This document shows positions 13,648 to 17,463 of a stretch of 17,463 nt of DNA, piece after piece. The notes below the pieces were generated by a model that saw only the letters and a list, made by a program, of their open reading frames with translations, ran no database searches and was not told where the DNA came from. A program made the translations under genes and the position numbers. Source of the stretch: Deltaproteobacteria bacterium UBA3076 (GTDB lineage: Bacteria; Desulfobacterota; Dissulfuribacteria; Dissulfuribacterales; UBA3076); assembly GCA_002367355.1 (NCBI GenBank), contig DFBQ01000161.1, forward strand, positions 7,249 to 24,711. Direction: 5' to 3'. How positions within the stretch are numbered: position 1 is the stretch's first letter; every line of letters begins with the position of its first letter.

Positions 13648-16071
13648 ATGAAACTTGGCCACAAGATCATAGCCGTCTTCTTGCTGATATTTTTTTTCGC
13701 CGTTGCATCGGACATAGTCCATATCTTGAGGATAGATTACCGGGACATGATGGATATGCTTGTTAAGAGAGCCGGCATTACTGCGGAAAAAATAGGCCAT
13801 CGGGCCATGGTCCTGGTTATAGGCTTCGAGATGGAGAAACTGGCATCTTTGGTTAATGCCGATAAGGATGCGGATGAAAACATAGATTACATAACCGTAG
13901 TCGATGATCAGGGAAGATGTCTGGCTACGACTGAGAGCGAAATAAGTCATACGGAATTTGATGCAGGCGCCCTGGCAGTGTCTGAAAAGGAGATCAGAAA
14001 ACACCCGTTAAGAGATGATATCTTTGAAATCACCGTGCCTGTATTTTTCAGTGGAAGAAAACTGTGTGTGGTCCGCCTGGGTATAACTGATCAACCGCTA
14101 AAGGATACGTTATATAAAAATCTAAAAGAGAATCTTTTAACAACAGTACCGATCTATCTGGCAGGGATATTATTATGTTTCCTCTTAATCCGTTTCTATA
14201 TACACCAGCCCATAGAAAAACTTGCCCGGGCCTCAAAGGAGTTTGCCGCTGGCAATTATACCTACGGAGCAGATGTCCGGAGCCATGACGAGCTTGGCGA
14301 TCTGGCCAGGACGTTCAATCACATGGGAGAGGAAATATTTAACGCTACAGGACACCTTGAAGATGCGGTTAGGGCACGCACCAGAAAGCTCAGAGAGGCA
14401 GGCGGGGAGCTGGAGCAGGAGGTCCGGGAGCACAAGCAGGTCAGCGAAAAGCTGGCGAAAATCAATCAGGAGTTAAAACAGGCCGTTAAATACGCAAACC
14501 AGATGGCACTCAGGGCCGATTTTGCCAGCCATGCAAAGAGCGAGTTTCTGGCCGGCATGAGTCATGAGATCAGGACACCGATGAATGCCATTGTGGGTTT
14601 GGGCGAGCTTTTGGCCGACACAGAACTTGACGATGAACAAAGAGACTATGTGGAAATAATAAAGATCTCAACTGATAACCTGCTGGGGATAATAAATAAT
14701 ATCTTAGATATCTCTAAGATTGAGGCAGGACACCTTGAGCTTGAAGATAAAGAATTTGATTTGAGGGAGCTTGTGGAAACAACAGGCCTTTCCCTGGCAA
14801 CAAGGGTGCATGAAAAAGGCATTGAACTGCTGTGTTACCTGAGATCTGATGTGCCGGCATATATCATGGGTGACCCTGTGAGACTGCGCCAAATCCTGGT
14901 CAATCTTGTCGGCAACGCCGCAAAATTTACAGAACAGGGCGAGATTGTCATAAAGGTGGAAGTAGCTGAAAGAAAAAATGATGATGTGATTTTACACTTT
15001 AGTGTATCTGATACAGGGATCGGCATTGCAAAAGAAAAGCAGGAGAGAGTATTCGAGGTTTTTTCGCAGGCAGATAGTTCTACTACCCGAAAACATGGAG
15101 GAACAGGGCTTGGGCTCAGCATTTCAAAGCAACTGGCTGAAAAGATGGGAGGTAAGATCTGGGTGGAAAGTGAAAAGGGAAGGGGCAGCACTTTCCATTT
15201 CACCATTCGCTCCCATGTAGTGGAAAAACCGGAAATAAAAGAAGAGACTGCTCCACGGGAAATCAGGCATCTCAGGGTATTAATCGTAGATGATAACCTT
15301 ACAAATCGTCAGGTTCTGCGGGAAATAGTGTCTGCATGGGGGTTTTTACCTTCAGAGGCGGCAGACGGCTCCTCTGCTCTAAAGGAACTGGAAAGGGCAA
15401 AGGAAAAAGACAATCCATATCAGTTGATTCTCCTGGATAAAATAATGCCTGATCTGGATGGATTCGAAGTGACGGAAAAGATACGGCAGACAAAGGAATA
15501 TTCCAATATACCTGTTATCCTTTTGAGTTCAAGCGAAGAGAAAGGTGATAGAAAGAGGGCGAAAGAACTCGGGATTTCAAATGTATTGCTAAAACCCATT
15601 AAACGATCCAAGCTCTATGATAGTTTTATAAAGGCATTGATGAGTCAAAGAAGGAAGGATGAGACGCAGGAAGGACCGAAGGCAGAATCCAGATTGAAGG
15701 GAAAATCATTAAAGATCCTTTTGGCAGAAGACAATTTAGTCAATCAGAAACTGGCAAAGAAACTTCTGGAAAAACAGGGTTGGCAGGTAACCGTGGCCAA
15801 TAATGGTGTTGAGGCCACTGAATGGGTGGGAAAAGATGGGTTTGACCTGGTGCTTATGGATGTTCAGATGCCGGAGATGGATGGGCTGGAGGCGACGAAA
15901 CGCATAAGGGAACAGGAAAAACAGACAAAAAGACACATCCCCATTATTGCCCTTACTGCCCACGCCTTTGAAGAAGACAGGAGAGAGTGCCTTGAGATAG
16001 GGATGGATGCCTATACTACAAAACCGATCAAGGTACAGGAGCTCTTGAGTATGATAGAGCAATTTGTCTAA
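13648..16071 (+). CDS. hybrid sensor histidine kinase with two receiver domains
   Basis: This 807-residue inner-membrane kinase has TM1 (about 6-26), a periplasmic sensor (about 27-163) and TM2 (about 164-183). The sensor ends of [17 protein letters not shown] and [20 protein letters not shown] suggest a single Cache-like fold. A HAMP domain (about 184-238), a coiled coil (about 240-295) and the catalytic core follow. His306 in [11 protein letters not shown] is the phosphorylated residue. The ATPase has the N-box [10 protein letters not shown] (N423), SDTGIGI (D455) and HGGTGLGLS (483-491). Receiver 1 (about 542-665) has D548/D549, acceptor D597 and K649. Receiver 2 (about 688-806) has E694/D695, acceptor D738, T770 and K792. 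Both receivers look complete. The start has almost no Shine-Dalgarno site but fits the signal-anchor. The Hpt gene follows after 28 nt, so phosphate probably moves His306 to a receiver, then to Hpt. The signal is unknown. Confidence 0.95.
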   Translation: MKLGHKIIAVFLLIFFFAVASDIVHILRIDYRDMMDMLVKRAGITAEKIGHRAMVLVIGFEMEKLASLVNADKDADENIDYITVVDDQGRCLATTESEISHTEFDAGALAVSEKEIRKHPLRDDIFEITVPVFFSGRKLCVVRLGITDQPLKDTLYKNLKENLLTTVPIYLAGILLCFLLIRFYIHQPIEKLARASKEFAAGNYTYGADVRSHDELGDLARTFNHMGEEIFNATGHLEDAVRARTRKLREAGGELEQEVREHKQVSEKLAKINQELKQAVKYANQMALRADFASHAKSEFLAGMSHEIRTPMNAIVGLGELLADTELDDEQRDYVEIIKISTDNLLGIINNILDISKIEAGHLELEDKEFDLRELVETTGLSLATRVHEKGIELLCYLRSDVPAYIMGDPVRLRQILVNLVGNAAKFTEQGEIVIKVEVAERKNDDVILHFSVSDTGIGIAKEKQERVFEVFSQADSSTTRKHGGTGLGLSISKQLAEKMGGKIWVESEKGRGSTFHFTIRSHVVEKPEIKEETAPREIRHLRVLIVDDNLTNRQVLREIVSAWGFLPSEAADGSSALKELERAKEKDNPYQLILLDKIMPDLDGFEVTEKIRQTKEYSNIPVILLSSSEEKGDRKRAKELGISNVLLKPIKRSKLYDSFIKALMSQRRKDETQEGPKAESRLKGKSLKILLAEDNLVNQKLAKKLLEKQGWQVTVANNGVEATEWVGKDGFDLVLMDVQMPEMDGLEATKRIREQEKQTKRHIPIIALTAHAFEEDRRECLEIGMDAYTTKPIKVQELLSMIEQFV

Positions 16072-16099
16072 AAAGAACCGGTAATCCAGGGAAGGAAAT

Positions 16100-16438
16100 A
16101 TGGAACAAGAAAAAACAAAGCCGGTATTCGACCAAGAAGCGGCACTTGAAAGGGTTGGCGGGGATATGGAATTCCTGAAGGAGTTGATAGAGCTGTTTAA
16201 GTCCGATTATCCCGCAAAATTGGCACAACTTTCAAAAGGACTAAGGGAAAAGGATTTTAAGACCATCAGTGAGACCGGTCACAGCTTGAAAAGTGCATCT
16301 GGCAATCTCAGTTTGACCCGTGTCTATGATCTCTCGTTTAAGATAGAAGGCATGGGAAGGAAAGGTAAAATCCAGGGCATAGAAAAGGCTTATAATGAAC
16401 TGGAAGAAGAATTGGGGAAGATAAAGAACCTGTTTTAA
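16100..16438 (+). CDS. stand-alone Hpt-domain phosphotransfer protein
   Basis: The 112-residue, mostly helical protein carries the Hpt signature in TGHSLKSASGNLSL (59-72), with His61 as the phosphorylated residue and the expected lysine three positions later. The opening VFDQEAALERVGGDMEFLKELIELF (9-33) is the usual first helix pair. It would carry phosphate from a receiver of the hybrid kinase upstream to the receiver of the REC-GGDEF protein downstream. GGAAGGAAAT immediately precedes the start. The gaps are 28 nt to the kinase and 20 nt to the next gene, so all three are surely cotranscribed. The usual Gly after the LK is Ser here, a common variant. Confidence 0.93.
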   Translation: MEQEKTKPVFDQEAALERVGGDMEFLKELIELFKSDYPAKLAQLSKGLREKDFKTISETGHSLKSASGNLSLTRVYDLSFKIEGMGRKGKIQGIEKAYNELEEELGKIKNLF

Positions 16439-16458
16439 AATCAAATCAGGTAAAGAGA

Positions 16459-17388
16459 ATGAAAGTCCTTATTGCAGAAGATGAAAATATCTCACGCATG
16501 GTTTTAGCAAAGGCATTGGCGAATCATGGGTATGAAGTACTGCAAGCACATGATGGCCAGGAGGCATGGGATATTTTTCAGAAAGAAAAGAAAGATATCT
16601 ATGTTGCTATCCTTGACTGGCAAATGCCTGAAATGGACGGGCTGGAACTATGTCAAAAAATAAAAGATGCCTCTCTTTCTCATTATGTTTATGTGATATT
16701 TCTGACCGGGAAAAAAGACATTGATAGCATTGTTGAAGGCCTTGAAACAGGTGCGGATGATTATCTGCCAAAACCGTTTGACAGGAGGGAACTGCTCTCC
16801 CGCCTGAAGGTGGGTCTGAGGCTTATTGAATTCGAAAAGGCGTTAAGGGAGGCAAATGAGAAGCTTCATACCTTGGCTATTACGGATGGTCTTACCGGAA
16901 TTTCTAACAGAAGGGGCATTTTAGAACGCTTGAGGAGTGAAATTTCCCGCGCAGGCCGTGAAAATTCCACTTTTTGTTTGATTATGCTGGATATTGACCA
17001 TTTTAAAAAGGTTAATGACACTTATGGGCATAGTGCGGGTGATGAAGTCCTGGTTGAGGTTGTGAACAGGATAAAGTCCGCACTGAGGCCTTATGATGTT
17101 ATTGGCAGGTATGGAGGGGAGGAGTTTGTAGTCGGTATTTCCAAAGCCGGCTCAAAAATCAGTAGGGTAATTGCGGAAAGGTTTCGCACATGCATCTGTG
17201 AAAGGCCTTTTCAAATTGAGGGCGGGAAAATAGATGTGAGCATAAGCTCAGGCGTAGTAGATTTTATGCCATCAAGAGATAACGACATAAATGATCTCTT
17301 GGAAGCCATGATAAAAGCAGCGGACATCGCCCTTTATAAGGCAAAGGAAGCAGGTAGAAATAGGGTGGCTTATATTTCTATTGTTTAA
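16459..17388 (+). CDS. response regulator with GGDEF domain (diguanylate cyclase)
   Basis: The 309-residue protein has an N-terminal receiver (1-120) with acidic E7/D8, phospho-acceptor D53 in LDWQMPEMDG, T83 and K105. A helical linker (about 121-138) leads to a GGDEF domain (about 139-308). The domain opens ITDGLTGISNRRG (141-153), binds metal and GTP through LDIDHFKKVNDTYGH (177-191), and has the active-site RYGGEEF (217-223; GGEEF is a functional variant of GGDEF). RPYD (210-213) lies five residues before GGEEF and is an intact RxxD inhibitory site, so product feedback is expected. The domain order is that of WspR-like and PleD-like cyclases, though with one receiver. It is the likely output of the relay: phosphorylation would raise cyclic-di-GMP. 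The ATG is preceded by AAAGAGA. Confidence 0.96.
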   Translation: MKVLIAEDENISRMVLAKALANHGYEVLQAHDGQEAWDIFQKEKKDIYVAILDWQMPEMDGLELCQKIKDASLSHYVYVIFLTGKKDIDSIVEGLETGADDYLPKPFDRRELLSRLKVGLRLIEFEKALREANEKLHTLAITDGLTGISNRRGILERLRSEISRAGRENSTFCLIMLDIDHFKKVNDTYGHSAGDEVLVEVVNRIKSALRPYDVIGRYGGEEFVVGISKAGSKISRVIAERFRTCICERPFQIEGGKIDVSISSGVVDFMPSRDNDINDLLEAMIKAADIALYKAKEAGRNRVAYISIV

Positions 17389-17463
17389 GTCTCTGTTAAT
17401 CCAGTTATTTCATGGTTCATCACACTGCAAAAACCCTGAAAGAGGCATTTGCGCTCTTCTTAA

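Noticed and set aside
17389..17463. Terminator after the GGDEF gene
   Set aside because: A 5-bp AAGAG/CTCTT stem (17440-17458) is present, but it is weak and the window ends before any T-run could be seen.

Overview
The window looks like a chromosomal housekeeping segment of a Gram-negative bacterium, most probably a deltaproteobacterium in the broad sense (Desulfobacterota). This is inferred from the gene order tRNA-Val / thrS-infC-rpmI-rplT-pheS-pheT-ihfA-merR-pheA, the style of the protein sequences, the hybrid-kinase plus GGDEF signalling genes, and palindromic intergenic repeats. I could not run a search to confirm the taxon.

Region 1 (30-3939, minus strand) is a compact four-gene operon, read right to left: a small zinc-ribbon protein resembling the BCAM0308 family, the RmuC-family protein, a PfkB-family sugar or nucleoside kinase, and a PurN-like formyltransferase. 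Spacing is 4 nt, then a 4-nt ATGA overlap, then 13 nt, so translational coupling is likely. Region 2 (3940-4388) is a divergent intergenic region. It holds palindromes, a candidate promoter for each direction, a complete tRNA-Val(GAC) gene with encoded CCA, and a strong hairpin with U-tract just ahead of thrS.

Region 3 (4389-12882, plus strand) is the translation and phenylalanine block: threonyl-tRNA synthetase, IF3 (apparently starting at ATC), ribosomal proteins L35 and L20, both PheRS subunits, an IHF-alpha-like protein, a MerR-family regulator, and the bifunctional chorismate mutase/prephenate dehydratase. From pheT to pheA every junction overlaps. An in-frame 8-nt microsatellite lies inside pheT.

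Region 4 (12883-17463, plus strand) is a signalling block. It begins with a truncated PhnD-like periplasmic binding protein gene, probably a pseudogene, followed by a palindromic repeat. Then come a membrane hybrid histidine kinase with two receiver domains, a stand-alone Hpt protein, and a REC-GGDEF response regulator. All phosphorelay residues and the diguanylate cyclase site appear intact, so the genes plausibly form one His-Asp-His-Asp relay ending in cyclic-di-GMP synthesis. The signal is unknown; the decayed binding protein may once have supplied it.

I found no mobile element gene, CRISPR array or defence system, and nothing that I would call a wholly new system. The most unusual points are the microsatellite in pheT, the ATC start of infC, the decayed PhnD gene beside an intact relay, the terminator-like hairpin in the thrS leader, and the coupled kinase/formyltransferase pair.
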